Notes under the pieces: generated by a model
The model's database searches: none
Told to the model about the DNA's origin: nothing
The model's input: the letters and a program-made list of their open reading frames with translations, nothing else
Made by a program: the position numbers and the translations under genes
From: UBA1351 sp965140555
GTDB taxonomy: Bacteria; Bacillota; Clostridia; Lachnospirales; Vallitaleaceae
Length of the DNA stretch: 64,000 bases
Reading direction: 5' to 3'
NCBI GenBank assembly: GCA_965140555.1
Contig: OZ223259.1
Location: 496,001-560,000 of the forward strand
Shown: positions 9,124 to 18,573 of the stretch, one piece after another
How the letters are laid out: every line of letters begins with the position of its first letter
How positions within the stretch are numbered: the first letter of the stretch is position 1

Positions 9124-9272
9124 TTTCCCCTCCATCAATTGCTTCACTCAAGTCCATGAAGTGTCTCTGATCGCATCATTTCCACTTTTAAAAATAATGC
9201 TTATCTTGTTCATTATAATGATGCTATCATTAACCTATTTTTTTGTCAATATTTTATCAAGACCTTAATCAT

Positions 9273-9336
9273 GATTAGGGCGTCAAAACTAAGTTCCCTA
9301 AATTCGCATACAATATATAGATTTGACACCTTAATC
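9273..9336. repeat. MITE-like palindromic repeat, copy A (shortened)
   Basis: Starts GATTAGGGCGTCAAAACTAAG and ends ACACCTTAATC, the same ends as the copy at 39705-39823. It shares 19 identical bases (9305-9323) with that copy but lacks the centre and one inner arm, so it is a deletion form. A second right-end fragment (GACCTTAATC) abuts it at 9261-9270. It lies between the GH2 gene and the decayed ABC importer. Confidence 0.7.
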
Positions 9337-9338
9337 AC

Positions 9339-12140
9339 TCATTGAATAAAATTTTCAGATTTATCTCCATCCTTCAATGTATCCCGTTCTTCATGAGGTT
9401 CAAAGACCTTGTCCACGGATTCCATGGCAATCGTCGGCACTTCCTCTTCCTTCACCTGAGCCACATATCGCCTTATCCCATATTCCATCCACTGAACCTC
9501 CGGTCTTGACTTATCTGTCATATTCAACGTTGTCACAAGAAGAATTCCCTTCCCTATACGCCCTTCAAAAAGATTGGTCATATGATGATTGGCATAAAAA
9601 TTAGGTATGACTTGTATTATAGGCACGATCTCCTCTTTAACAGCATCCAGTTGCAGGGTAGCTGACTCCTTGAGCAAGTGATACCAGTGAAAATTCACAT
9701 AGCTGTCCCCGGGAAAGTAGTCAAAAATAGGATGTTCTTTTCTTATAAAGCCACAGGATTTATAGTCTTTGAAAAAAGCCGGACTCCAAAACACCGGATA
9801 AAAATCATCCTTGTAGCAAACACCTTCATCCACAGATTCTATATCAAGGACTAATACGACACCCTTGCCTTCCCTTAGACGATCCTTCACTTCCTCATTC
9901 CAACTGGTTCTTAGAAGCACTTCTCTTTCCTCTTGTACAGGCTCAACTCTATCGTTATCATCAATCTCCGGAAAAAGCCATAGGTCCCAACTATTTTTAT
10001 ACGCTGTCCCTTCGATTTCTATGCGTAATTCCAGTTGTCTTGGCTCGGACGGTCGGTAGCTCTTAGGTGCTCCTTGTCTTATATGCCTCCCTTTTATCCC
10101 TGCCACTTCATGCCGCTGTCCTCTGGTCACATCCACTGATTGTCGTTCTTCATAGATACAAGATGAACCATCCCAAAGCGCCCATTTTAAAGTCTCTTGA
10201 CACAAATCCTGTTTGCCATAATGATAGACCATAATCGTTCCGTCAATAGCCTCGAGGGATTCAAACACCCGTTGTTCCATCTTGACTAAGGGTACTATGT
10301 CCTGATTGAATTGGCGAAACCATGCCGGTTCAAAACCGGGTTTCGGTTCCCATCGACTATTCAATACACCCACTGTGGCACAACATTGTCCGGGAAAATC
10401 TTGTACCCCAAGCAGCTGAAAACCGGCATAATCTTCTGTCCTCAAATAGGATTCTATTTCTTCCTTATACAAACGCATGGCTGCCACTAGAGACCCTGTT
10501 ACATAAGCTTCATGATGATCTGATAACTCCTGTTTTATTAAATCATCACGAATAATCATCAGGTTATACGGCATCAAGTTCCCATCATATAAGGGAATCT
10601 CACGAACATCCGGATATACGGCAAATTGACCGCTTTCATGGGCGATAAGGGGCATGTTACGACTTCTCACTGCCTCAACATAGGTCGTGTCTAAGCGTGT
10701 TGCCATCGCTTCATAAAACCGATTCCCACGCATGCCGTGACCATCCGCTTCCACTGAGATAAATACATCATCCAAAGAATCTGCTAATCGGTCATAATTG
10801 GCGGTTAATGTATAAAGCAAATCGCCTCGTATCGCCTTAACCCTCTCAATGATCTGATGCATGAGTTGAAAATCCCCTCGTAATTCATTCCCGTTACAAA
10901 ATATGCAAAAGGACGGATGATTCCCATAGCGTTGTATAATTCGAAGGGCTTCTTTGGGTATGAACTGCTCATGTTCCGGATAACTGCCAAAGGCAATAAA
11001 CCACTCGTCTAACCATACAGGCCCTTCAATCTGCAAATAAATCCCCAGTCGATCGGCCGCCTCAAAGGCTGCTTCCGGTGGGCAATAAGAATGAAACCTT
11101 ACATGGTTCATCCCCAGTTCCTGAAGTCGAATCAATTCCTGTTCCCAGTACTCTCTATCACAAGGTGGATAGCCTGTTAAGGGATGGATACAACAGTCCA
11201 GATTACCACGGAGATGAATGGCTTCACCGTTTAACCGAATCTGACGACCCTCTACCTGAAACCGTCTGAATCCAAAAAGCTCTTGGGTGGCTGCTATTGT
11301 TTCATTCTCTCTGCTCAACAAGGACAGTCTCATATAATAGAGCTTTGGTGTAAACGCATTCCACCATATAACGTCCTTTGGAATAGGCATGGAGAAACCA
11401 AAGGCATTCCCTGCTTCGCTCACCTCTATGAAGCCCTCTTCTTGTGCCACTATTGCCTCTTGCTCATCACATATAGACACCTTGTAGCTATAGGGCTTTG
11501 TTGTCAGCTGACCGTCAAGATTTCCCTTGATGGCCAGAATCTTCTCTTCCGGTTTAGTTTCGATGACCAATGCCTGAACTTCAACCACCGGAACTTTTTG
11601 TAAACACATCCTACCCACTATTCCGTTCCAAATACTCTGGGTCTCCGTGGTATAGGCATGACCGTATTCTCCTAGATGATAGGGGTCTCTATTATCAATG
11701 GCAACTGTTAGCCGATAGGTTCCGGGTTTTACCCTCTCGCCTTCGATTTTGTATTCATGCGGCTCCACAAGGGTGTCCCTTCGACCGATATACATATCAT
11801 TTAGCCAAACATGGGATGTCATTAACACCCTTTCCAAAGAAAGTAGCATAGCTTCTGAGGACCAGTCATTCGGCACTTCAATATAGCGTTGATACCAGCA
11901 AAGTCCTCTATAAGTATAGCGTTCTCTAAAGTTGCGGACAGACGCCATGGTCATTCCCGCTTCATAGACCGTCGGTTCTCCTATCCCATTTTCTCCTAAA
12001 GTTCCGGGCAGTCGGATTGTTGCCGCCTTATCCTTCTTGTTAAAGGCTTCCTTATACCATTCTTGTTCAAAACCTCTATCCCCTTCATCCTGTCGATACC
12101 ACCACTGCCCTTTAAGGCTGATTCTATCACTTTCTAGCAT
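9339..12140 (-). CDS. Glycoside hydrolase family 2 (beta-galactosidase-like)
   Basis: 933 residues, with no signal peptide, so probably cytoplasmic. The order is typical of GH2: sugar-binding jelly roll (about 10-180), Ig-like domain (about 185-295), and TIM barrel (about 297-600) with NHVRFHSYCPPEAAFEAADRLG. The acid/base is expected in FCNGNE near residue 419 and the nucleophile in IAHESGQF near 504. A long C-terminal extension (about 620-933) of beta-rich type follows. GH2 covers beta-galactosidase, beta-glucuronidase and beta-mannosidase; the neighbouring GH35 and GH4 genes favour beta-galactosides. The start follows GAGGAGGCAACAGG. It is the last gene of a VanW-GH35-GH2 run on the minus strand, 40 bp after GH35. 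Confidence 0.85.
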   Translation of the reverse strand: MLESDRISLKGQWWYRQDEGDRGFEQEWYKEAFNKKDKAATIRLPGTLGENGIGEPTVYEAGMTMASVRNFRERYTYRGLCWYQRYIEVPNDWSSEAMLLSLERVLMTSHVWLNDMYIGRRDTLVEPHEYKIEGERVKPGTYRLTVAIDNRDPYHLGEYGHAYTTETQSIWNGIVGRMCLQKVPVVEVQALVIETKPEEKILAIKGNLDGQLTTKPYSYKVSICDEQEAIVAQEEGFIEVSEAGNAFGFSMPIPKDVIWWNAFTPKLYYMRLSLLSRENETIAATQELFGFRRFQVEGRQIRLNGEAIHLRGNLDCCIHPLTGYPPCDREYWEQELIRLQELGMNHVRFHSYCPPEAAFEAADRLGIYLQIEGPVWLDEWFIAFGSYPEHEQFIPKEALRIIQRYGNHPSFCIFCNGNELRGDFQLMHQIIERVKAIRGDLLYTLTANYDRLADSLDDVFISVEADGHGMRGNRFYEAMATRLDTTYVEAVRSRNMPLIAHESGQFAVYPDVREIPLYDGNLMPYNLMIIRDDLIKQELSDHHEAYVTGSLVAAMRLYKEEIESYLRTEDYAGFQLLGVQDFPGQCCATVGVLNSRWEPKPGFEPAWFRQFNQDIVPLVKMEQRVFESLEAIDGTIMVYHYGKQDLCQETLKWALWDGSSCIYEERQSVDVTRGQRHEVAGIKGRHIRQGAPKSYRPSEPRQLELRIEIEGTAYKNSWDLWLFPEIDDNDRVEPVQEEREVLLRTSWNEEVKDRLREGKGVVLVLDIESVDEGVCYKDDFYPVFWSPAFFKDYKSCGFIRKEHPIFDYFPGDSYVNFHWYHLLKESATLQLDAVKEEIVPIIQVIPNFYANHHMTNLFEGRIGKGILLVTTLNMTDKSRPEVQWMEYGIRRYVAQVKEEEVPTIAMESVDKVFEPHEERDTLKDGDKSENFIQ

Positions 12141-12180
12141 CCTGTTGCCTCCTCGTCTATCTTCGCCTTGTAAAGCCTCT

Positions 12181-14448
12181 TTATCCTTCTATGTTCAGCA
12201 CTTCCCAATAGTATGCATCGAGTCTCACCGAATGCAGCATCGCCTGTTCTTGCTCCACTGTTTCATGGCGACCTGCCATGCTTGTATCCACTTGAATGTG
12301 AACGCCTTTCTTAATCGGTGTTATATAGAGCGTCAACGGTTCATGACGTAATTGGTTACGGTACTCTTCTAATGGAATATACCATAAGTCTCCGTTATAA
12401 AATTGATCATGGATGCATGCACCACGAATAAATGCCTGTCCCATGTCGCCTTCATAGTCTACAACTAAGGCATATTCCCCTCTCGTGTCAAAGGCATCTA
12501 CCGGAACGTTCACACTATAACGATGCGGCCCGACGGTCTCGACCGCTAAAGGAAAACTGATGGTATTATTTCTTAAAATCCCCCAATTGATGGCGCCATC
12601 ATCTATAAACCCGCTATCGGCTATAGACTCCTTCCATCCACCGCTCAGCGTGATAGGATATGTTCCTACCCTCGTCTCCGGTTTCATGCATTCAACCTTA
12701 TAGATACCCTCCTGTTCAATCAACGGTCCGTCGGTAAATATAAGGCCTTTTCCTTCAACAAGATACATCCTATCCGAAAGGTCTCGACTTAGAAGAATAA
12801 GCGTCAAGATATGACTACCGTCTCTCAATTCAAACCGCTGAAAATCCTTTGTAGAATCTGCGACAATAGGCTCTTGTAGATGAGCAAAACAAAACTTGGC
12901 TTCCATACCTTGTGGACATAAAAAAATAGCTGTATCGACCTGATCAATCTGCATCATACTTATGAACTGAGCCGTCCCTTTTTCAAGCATAAACTTTCCG
13001 AGTTGCATCTTAAAAGGGAGGATACAATTTTCTTCCGGCGCCAAGGATATCCCCCGGAACTCAATATCCCCTTCGTCTGTCTTTATACTTATCCTTTCGT
13101 TTTCTTTCTCATGGGCTTCTTCATGATCTTGAAAATTGTTAATAAAAACAAACCCGCTTTGTCCGTCGGTTCTTATGGCATAACGCAAGGTGTCAACATC
13201 CTGTGGCTCTATAGCCGATGCCCCTTCCGGTAATACTGTTCCCATTCGGCATAACAGCGGCGCAACACTTTTAGCAAAATAGTGCAATGACTTTAAACGT
13301 TGATAAGACTCTCGAATCTGCCCAACTTCTCCGATAGCCGCCTGATAGTCATAGGATATCTTAGCCACTTGACTTTCATTTAACGACGTGTAACCCCGTG
13401 TTCTTGGATTTGTCCCCCCATGAAAAACATAATAGCCCAAAAAATTACAGCCGGATGCCATTTTTATATTCGCCATAGCATCCACACTTTTGTAAGGTAA
13501 TTGAAAACGATAATTATAAGAACACATCATACCGCCTCCCATTTCACAACAAGCATAGGGCTTCGATTCCGGCAAGTATCTGGGTTCAAAGTCATGGCCT
13601 ATGGGCTTATCATTATTATGATAATCTTGATAGATATATTCTTCGGTACTGGGATGGGCATCTCGGGGTCGATAGAAAAGCCATGGCCGATAGGCATAGC
13701 CTCCCCACAACGGCATGACGGATTCAGGTGCTATGGCCCCTCCCCATGCTGTACACGTATAAAAAGCAGGGCGAATCCCAATCGCTTTGGCCATATCCTT
13801 TAATGCCAAGATATACGTCTCCCCTTCATCTCCTACAGGTACCCATTCATTGGAGACTCCTGTTGTCATCTCCCACGGAGCACAGGAATGCATGTATTCA
13901 TTGTCCAGTTGTACACCTATAATCGGACCGCCTTGATGATAAAACAAAGTCGCAACCTGTTCATAAATCTTTTCATATAAGAGGTATGTCGCCTTCATAA
14001 AACCAGCATTCGTATGCCGTACTTGATAGGGTTTCCCGTATAACCAATCCGGCAATCCACCGTTTCTGACTTCTCCGTGATTAAAGGGGCCGATTCGAAG
14101 AATAACCCATAGTCCATGCCGATGACAAAGGGATACAAATTCTCTTAGGTCTCTTCTTCCTGTAAAATCAAAGCATCCTTCAACCTCTTCATGATGATTC
14201 CAAAAAACATAGGTCGAAATAATGTCAATGCCACCCATTTTCATCTTCAACACTTCTTGTTCCCAAAAACGTTTCGAATAGCGGCTAAAGTGAAATTCTC
14301 CGCTGATACCAAAGACAGGGTTCTCATCATAGGTCATGTAGTAGTTGGTAAACCCTAACTCATGGCCATCCCTATCCCAGTCCGTGAAATCTTCTCCTAA
14401 GTGATAGACGTCTTTATGTCGAGTCCCTCGAATGTCAATCGCATTCAT
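12181..14448 (-). CDS. Glycoside hydrolase family 35 beta-galactosidase
   Basis: 755 residues without a signal peptide. The TIM barrel (about 38-370) carries the GH35 signatures: FGISGEFHFSRYSKRFWEQE, WVILRIGPFNHGE, the acid/base Glu in QLDNEY near 180 and the nucleophile Glu in CCEMGGG near 306. The rest forms beta domains expected to close the active site. GH35 enzymes remove terminal beta-linked galactose from glycans and oligosaccharides. Because the protein appears cytoplasmic, its substrate should be an imported oligosaccharide, yet the only sugar importer nearby is broken. The start follows GGGAGGACACACG. It overlaps the VanW gene upstream by 14 bp and precedes GH2 by 40 bp. Confidence 0.9.
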   Translation of the reverse strand: MNAIDIRGTRHKDVYHLGEDFTDWDRDGHELGFTNYYMTYDENPVFGISGEFHFSRYSKRFWEQEVLKMKMGGIDIISTYVFWNHHEEVEGCFDFTGRRDLREFVSLCHRHGLWVILRIGPFNHGEVRNGGLPDWLYGKPYQVRHTNAGFMKATYLLYEKIYEQVATLFYHQGGPIIGVQLDNEYMHSCAPWEMTTGVSNEWVPVGDEGETYILALKDMAKAIGIRPAFYTCTAWGGAIAPESVMPLWGGYAYRPWLFYRPRDAHPSTEEYIYQDYHNNDKPIGHDFEPRYLPESKPYACCEMGGGMMCSYNYRFQLPYKSVDAMANIKMASGCNFLGYYVFHGGTNPRTRGYTSLNESQVAKISYDYQAAIGEVGQIRESYQRLKSLHYFAKSVAPLLCRMGTVLPEGASAIEPQDVDTLRYAIRTDGQSGFVFINNFQDHEEAHEKENERISIKTDEGDIEFRGISLAPEENCILPFKMQLGKFMLEKGTAQFISMMQIDQVDTAIFLCPQGMEAKFCFAHLQEPIVADSTKDFQRFELRDGSHILTLILLSRDLSDRMYLVEGKGLIFTDGPLIEQEGIYKVECMKPETRVGTYPITLSGGWKESIADSGFIDDGAINWGILRNNTISFPLAVETVGPHRYSVNVPVDAFDTRGEYALVVDYEGDMGQAFIRGACIHDQFYNGDLWYIPLEEYRNQLRHEPLTLYITPIKKGVHIQVDTSMAGRHETVEQEQAMLHSVRLDAYYWEVLNIEG

Positions 14449-15313
14449 CGTGTGTCCTCCCTAACCTTGCTGACGCTTCCTTTATATGCCCCCTTATAGA
14501 CTCCGGCGGTATATAAGATGCATCATAGAGTACTTTTGAATGGTTACTTATTAGATGTTCTTTGAACAAGAGCGTGCCATCTTTCTTATTGAACACATGG
14601 CGATATATCTCATTATGCCTATAATAATCCTCTCCTTCTTTGATAAAACAAGCATCCTCTTCTACGATATGATAACTCTCAAGTAACCCTTCATTCGAAC
14701 GCAGCTCACCGCATAGATAGTCGTCTGTCGTATAGGTTATGAGCTGAAAGGTTAAGCCTGTTGTATTCTTGACTTGGTAATCCAGATAATTATACATAAT
14801 AGACGTTCCTGTTCCGAAAGGAATTTGTCGTCCATAATCCGGGAACATATCGATTTGATTGTGATGATGATGCTCTATAATTTCCAAGGGACTGTGCAAC
14901 ACCATCCAATGAATAAGATTACTAAATTGGCACATACCGCCTCCGATGCCCGATGCGACTTCTCCACTTCGTATAACGAGTCCTTCTTTAAATCCTTTTT
15001 TCTTCGTGCAGGCACCAACGACCTTCCAAAAGGAAAAAACTTCTCCGGGGCGTATGAGTATTTTATTTACTTTTGGTGCTGCTAGGGATAAGTTAACGGC
15101 TTTATTGTTCTGAAGTTGTTCATCCACATCCCCTAATTTCCTACGAATAAGCGATGTATGTTTATAAATACAGATAGGTAGCTCTTCTTCTGCCTTTGTC
15201 CGGGCATAGGTTTTCCCGCCAAAGCCCCATTGAACACGACGAAGCCCGATCCCTTTTAGTACGGACATCTTATATGTTATTGGGTGAAGATCGCTAAAGT
15301 GTTTTTTTGCCAT
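14435..15313 (-). CDS. VanW family protein
   Basis: 292 residues matching the VanW family core, with NLSLAAPKVNKILIRPGEVFSFW near 85, GFKEGLVIRSGE near 125, GIGGGMCQFSN near 142 and EHHHHNQIDMFPDYGRQIPFGTG near 168. VanW occurs in VanB-type vancomycin-resistance clusters but is far more widespread, and its biochemical role is unknown. There is no clear signal peptide; the N-terminus KKHFSDLHPITYK is shared by short VanW proteins. It leads the run VanW-GH35-GH2 and overlaps GH35 by 14 bp. That is an unusual setting and suggests a link with a cell-surface glycan rather than with antibiotics. No van ligase genes are near. Confidence 0.85.
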   Translation of the reverse strand: MAKKHFSDLHPITYKMSVLKGIGLRRVQWGFGGKTYARTKAEEELPICIYKHTSLIRRKLGDVDEQLQNNKAVNLSLAAPKVNKILIRPGEVFSFWKVVGACTKKKGFKEGLVIRSGEVASGIGGGMCQFSNLIHWMVLHSPLEIIEHHHHNQIDMFPDYGRQIPFGTGTSIMYNYLDYQVKNTTGLTFQLITYTTDDYLCGELRSNEGLLESYHIVEEDACFIKEGEDYYRHNEIYRHVFNKKDGTLLFKEHLISNHSKVLYDASYIPPESIRGHIKEASARLGRTHDECD

Positions 15314-15414
15314 GGTTCATGCTCCCCCTCTTGTCATGCATATTACTTGTATCATAGCATAATTGGGAAGAAAAAGTGAAGAGCTATTACTGTATTGGAA
15401 ATAAAAAGATAATA

Positions 15415-15448
15415 AAGAACACGTATCGTTATTCTGATACGTGCTCTT
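15415..15448 (-). terminator. Intrinsic terminator after the GH4 gene
   Basis: An 11-13 bp stem (GCACGTATC / GATACGTG core with one mismatch) just 5 bases after the stop of the GH4 gene. On the minus strand it is followed by a T-rich tract. Confidence 0.65.
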
Positions 15449-15452
15449 CTAT

Positions 15453-16988
15453 CTATAGTTTTTTTGCCGGGTGGGCCTCTATATAACCGTGATAGCCTTT
15501 GGTCCTTTCTTTTGCCTTATCTGTCTCTGCTGCATTTTCTCTTGCTTTATCTTTATCTTTATACATATCTTCTAGGGTCTTTTCCTTCACGCGAATACCT
15601 GTGTAATCTTTTGACGGAATGAGGTCATTACGATTCATTCTTTCTTTTGCCTTAATAATCTCATGGGCATATTGCGGCAACCAAGGCTCTCCGGCAATAA
15701 GCATCTCATCAACCATTTGATAGATTTCTGCAGGCGTACATACTGCACCTGTTAAGGGATCCATTAGCATGGCCTGTCTAAGCAGATTTATATCTCCAGC
15801 TACAGCGGCTTCCACTGCTAGTCTTTGAACCCATATACTTTGACTGCATACTGCCGCACAGCCTAGAGGCAAGTCCCCTACTTTTGGAATGTTAATGCCG
15901 TTCGCATCAATATAACCGGGGACTTCCACTACGGATTCATTGGGTAAGTTGGTAATACACCCCTCATTCATCACGTTAAAATGACCGCGATAGATACGAC
16001 CTGTTTCCAAGGATTCGATGATATATGAACCATGTTCTTGACTCCGATTTTCTTCTTTATACACCTTCGCCGGTTCTTTCATCCAGTTCGGAAAATCTTC
16101 TTCAAACCAATTACGCCCTTCACGACAAACACGAAGATAACCACCTGTTTCTCCGTTAATCCATACCCCTGTATCAATCCATTTTTCTAGCTCATCCGGA
16201 CGTTTTCTATACCATGCCACATATTCTGAGAGATGTCCGTTGGACTCTGTAGAGTAATATCCAAAATTCTTCAGCATATCGATTCTTACTTTTTCTGTTT
16301 TTGATAGTTCCGGATTCTTTTCATAGGCATCTAATATCTTAGGTAACAAGTCTTCTCCTTGATGCTTAACCGATATATACCAAGTTTGGTGATTAATTCC
16401 TGCACAGATAATATCCACTTCTTCTTGTTTATATCCTAAGGCTTCTGCTATCTGCTTATGTCCACCTTGAACACCATGACACAAACCGATGGTATTCACC
16501 TTACCGTATTTGTTGGCAGCCCAAGTCAGCATGGCGTTTGGATTACTGTAGTTAAGCATAAGAGCGTCCGGTTCAGCGACTTCTCTTATATCCTTACAAA
16601 ACTCTAAGATTGCGGTGATGCCTCGTTGACCATACATAATACCACCTGCGCATAAGGTATCCCCAACACATTGGTCAATACCGTATTTTAAGGGTATCTC
16701 AATATCCGTCTCAAAGGCTTCTAACATACCGATTCTTACGCAATTTATAATATACTTGGCACCTTTTAAGGCGTCCCTACGATCGAGGGTCGATTTTATC
16801 TTTATGGGAACGTTGTTCTCATCTAAATCCCGTTGACACAAGGCCGTTACCATATCAAGGTTATGTTGGTTAATATCTGTAAACGATACCTCAATATCAT
16901 GAAATGCTTCAACTGCCATCAAATCCGAAAATAAGGTTCGGGTAAATCCTACACTTCCTGCTCCAATTACTGCCAATTTAAACGACAT
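15453..16988 (-). CDS. melA: Glycoside hydrolase family 4, alpha-galactosidase type
   Basis: 511 residues. The Rossmann NAD site GAGSVGFTRTL lies at residues 8-18. GH4 signatures follow: DTLCAGGIMYG near 110, NYSNPNAML near 146, GLCHGVQGG near 169 (the Cys is a Mn2+ ligand in the family) and GINHQTWY near 198 (His ligand). GH4 enzymes need NAD+ and Mn2+ and cleave by an oxidation-elimination route. The NYSNPNAM and CHGVQG forms match MelA-type alpha-galactosidases rather than 6-phospho-glucosidases. It is somewhat longer than E. coli MelA (about 450) and has a charged tail. The gene has its own terminator and is divergent from an AraC-type activator, as melA is from melR in E. coli. Confidence 0.85.
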   Translation of the reverse strand: MSFKLAVIGAGSVGFTRTLFSDLMAVEAFHDIEVSFTDINQHNLDMVTALCQRDLDENNVPIKIKSTLDRRDALKGAKYIINCVRIGMLEAFETDIEIPLKYGIDQCVGDTLCAGGIMYGQRGITAILEFCKDIREVAEPDALMLNYSNPNAMLTWAANKYGKVNTIGLCHGVQGGHKQIAEALGYKQEEVDIICAGINHQTWYISVKHQGEDLLPKILDAYEKNPELSKTEKVRIDMLKNFGYYSTESNGHLSEYVAWYRKRPDELEKWIDTGVWINGETGGYLRVCREGRNWFEEDFPNWMKEPAKVYKEENRSQEHGSYIIESLETGRIYRGHFNVMNEGCITNLPNESVVEVPGYIDANGINIPKVGDLPLGCAAVCSQSIWVQRLAVEAAVAGDINLLRQAMLMDPLTGAVCTPAEIYQMVDEMLIAGEPWLPQYAHEIIKAKERMNRNDLIPSKDYTGIRVKEKTLEDMYKDKDKARENAAETDKAKERTKGYHGYIEAHPAKKL

Positions 16989-17171
16989 CTTACATCCTCC
17001 TAATCTTTATTCGATTCCATTCGTCTCTGTTTTTAAGTATATCCAAATAAAAATGCAAGAGGTCAGCTTTTCTTTTTTTCTTTGCCATATGTCAGATATT
17101 ATGCTATCTTTATTTTGAATCCTCTGTACTTTCTCCCTTACTTATGACTATACGATAAGGAGTTTACCCCT

Positions 17172-18071
17172 ATGTTATCTTCTGAAAGCCTTTTTAATCA
17201 CGATTATTTAACATCATGGATTAAGCCTAATCGTTGTTATGCCTTGACTTATCCCTATTTTGAGATGAATCCTCATAGCCATCCTGAGATAGAAATCATG
17301 TACGTGGTTCATGGGACAAGTTATGTCAGTTGTCAAAATCAAGAACAAGAGATGGAAGAATATGTATTAAAAGAAGGGGATTATATCTTTCTTGATGCTC
17401 ACATTCCACACCAATTACGTGTATTCAAGGAACATGCTTCACGCGTTCTCAACCTAGAAATCGGTCATTGCCTGAAAAACGGCATATTTGACCTTCATCA
17501 TCTTCAGTCTCTATCGCCTTCTGTTTATAGCTTCTGGCAAGATGAACCTACGGTTTTCACCGCTTCTGATGATTGTCAAAATCTGTATCACATCATCACG
17601 CAACTTCAAACCCAATTCACCAATGCGACGGATTCAAAAGAAAACGATGTGGAAGCAAATCTTCTACTCAGTCAGCTTCTTGTAGAGCTTTCCAGACAAT
17701 ATAAACGACCTAAGGGGTCCTATAAGGGCAGTCATTACGTCCGAAGGGCGATGCACTATATAGATGCCTGCTATGAGCAGGATATTAGCGTAGGGGCTAT
17801 CAGCCGGCATTGCGCTATCTCCCTCTCCTATCTGCAACGCCTGTTTCAGGAGGAAAACGGTTATTCTATGATTGACTATGTGAATCATCTGCGTATTGAG
17901 AAGGCGAAATTCCTGTTGGAAACCAGTACGCTTCCTGTGATTGATATTGCCGTGACCGTAGGCTTTCATAATCGGCAGCATTTTACCTATGTGTTTAAAC
18001 AAAAAAATAGCTGCTCCCCTTCGATGTATCGAAAACAAAAAGGGAATGAGCAGCTGTTTTTAGGGTTTTGA
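17172..18071 (+). CDS. AraC family transcriptional regulator (MelR-like position)
   Basis: 299 residues. The N-terminal cupin sugar-sensing domain (about 20-140) has HSHPEIEIMYVVHG, GDYIFLDAHIPHQL and a conserved His cluster. The C-terminal double helix-turn-helix (about 195-292) has YIDACYEQDISV, ISLSYLQRLFQEENGYSMIDYVNHLRI and IAVTVGFHNRQHFTYVFKQ. The start follows AAGGAG 9 bases upstream. It is divergent from the GH4 alpha-galactosidase gene with 183 bp between them. It therefore probably activates that gene, and perhaps the GH35/GH2 run, in response to a galactoside (inference from position). Confidence 0.85.
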   Translation: MLSSESLFNHDYLTSWIKPNRCYALTYPYFEMNPHSHPEIEIMYVVHGTSYVSCQNQEQEMEEYVLKEGDYIFLDAHIPHQLRVFKEHASRVLNLEIGHCLKNGIFDLHHLQSLSPSVYSFWQDEPTVFTASDDCQNLYHIITQLQTQFTNATDSKENDVEANLLLSQLLVELSRQYKRPKGSYKGSHYVRRAMHYIDACYEQDISVGAISRHCAISLSYLQRLFQEENGYSMIDYVNHLRIEKAKFLLETSTLPVIDIAVTVGFHNRQHFTYVFKQKNSCSPSMYRKQKGNEQLFLGF

Positions 18072-18124
18072 TGGGGGTGGTGAATCATGCATTTACTAAC
18101 ACATTGTTATCATATAACCTATCT

Positions 18125-18559
18125 TCACATTTCCCGAAGAACCCATATCTTATTTGTTTGATCATATTCAAATTTTGCTGACTTCTTATTTATTACACCA
18201 CTAGGTACAGCTAAATCGCTAATGCTTCTAGATATCTCAGCAAACTTAACTATTTTCTGTTCATCCACAAAAACAAGTAAATTAATATCATCGCGATGTT
18301 CTATATCCGTTTTCAAACGTCTATATTCAATATCATTATCTTCACAAAATTGTTTTACATCGGAATATGGTGGTATTATATAGACGTTATCCCATTGAAC
18401 ATCAACTAACTCACCTAAATCAAAAACAGTATCCTTGTTTTCAATTTCATCACGAATCTCTTCATCCGGTTCTAAACTATCACTCAGATATATACTATAT
18501 GCAGAAATGACTATTAGACACAGAATTGCAAAACCTATAAAGTATTTATTAATTTTCAT
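18125..18559 (-). CDS. Small membrane-anchored protein of unknown function
   Basis: 144 residues. One N-terminal membrane segment (about 5-24) is followed by an acidic region (DEEIRDEIENKD) and a compact domain expected outside the cell. I recognise no family. The start was set at the ATG at 18559, which has GGAGAG 5 bases upstream; a GTG 18 bases earlier overlaps the stop of the preceding gene. The gene follows the secreted DUF6973-like protein directly, so the two are a translationally linked pair. A role as partner, inhibitor or immunity protein is possible but is inference only. The pair is clearly more AT-rich than the galactosidase genes. Confidence 0.6.
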   Translation of the reverse strand: MKINKYFIGFAILCLIVISAYSIYLSDSLEPDEEIRDEIENKDTVFDLGELVDVQWDNVYIIPPYSDVKQFCEDNDIEYRRLKTDIEHRDDINLLVFVDEQKIVKFAEISRSISDLAVPSGVINKKSAKFEYDQTNKIWVLREM

Positions 18560-18573
18560 GTATTCTCTCCAAA

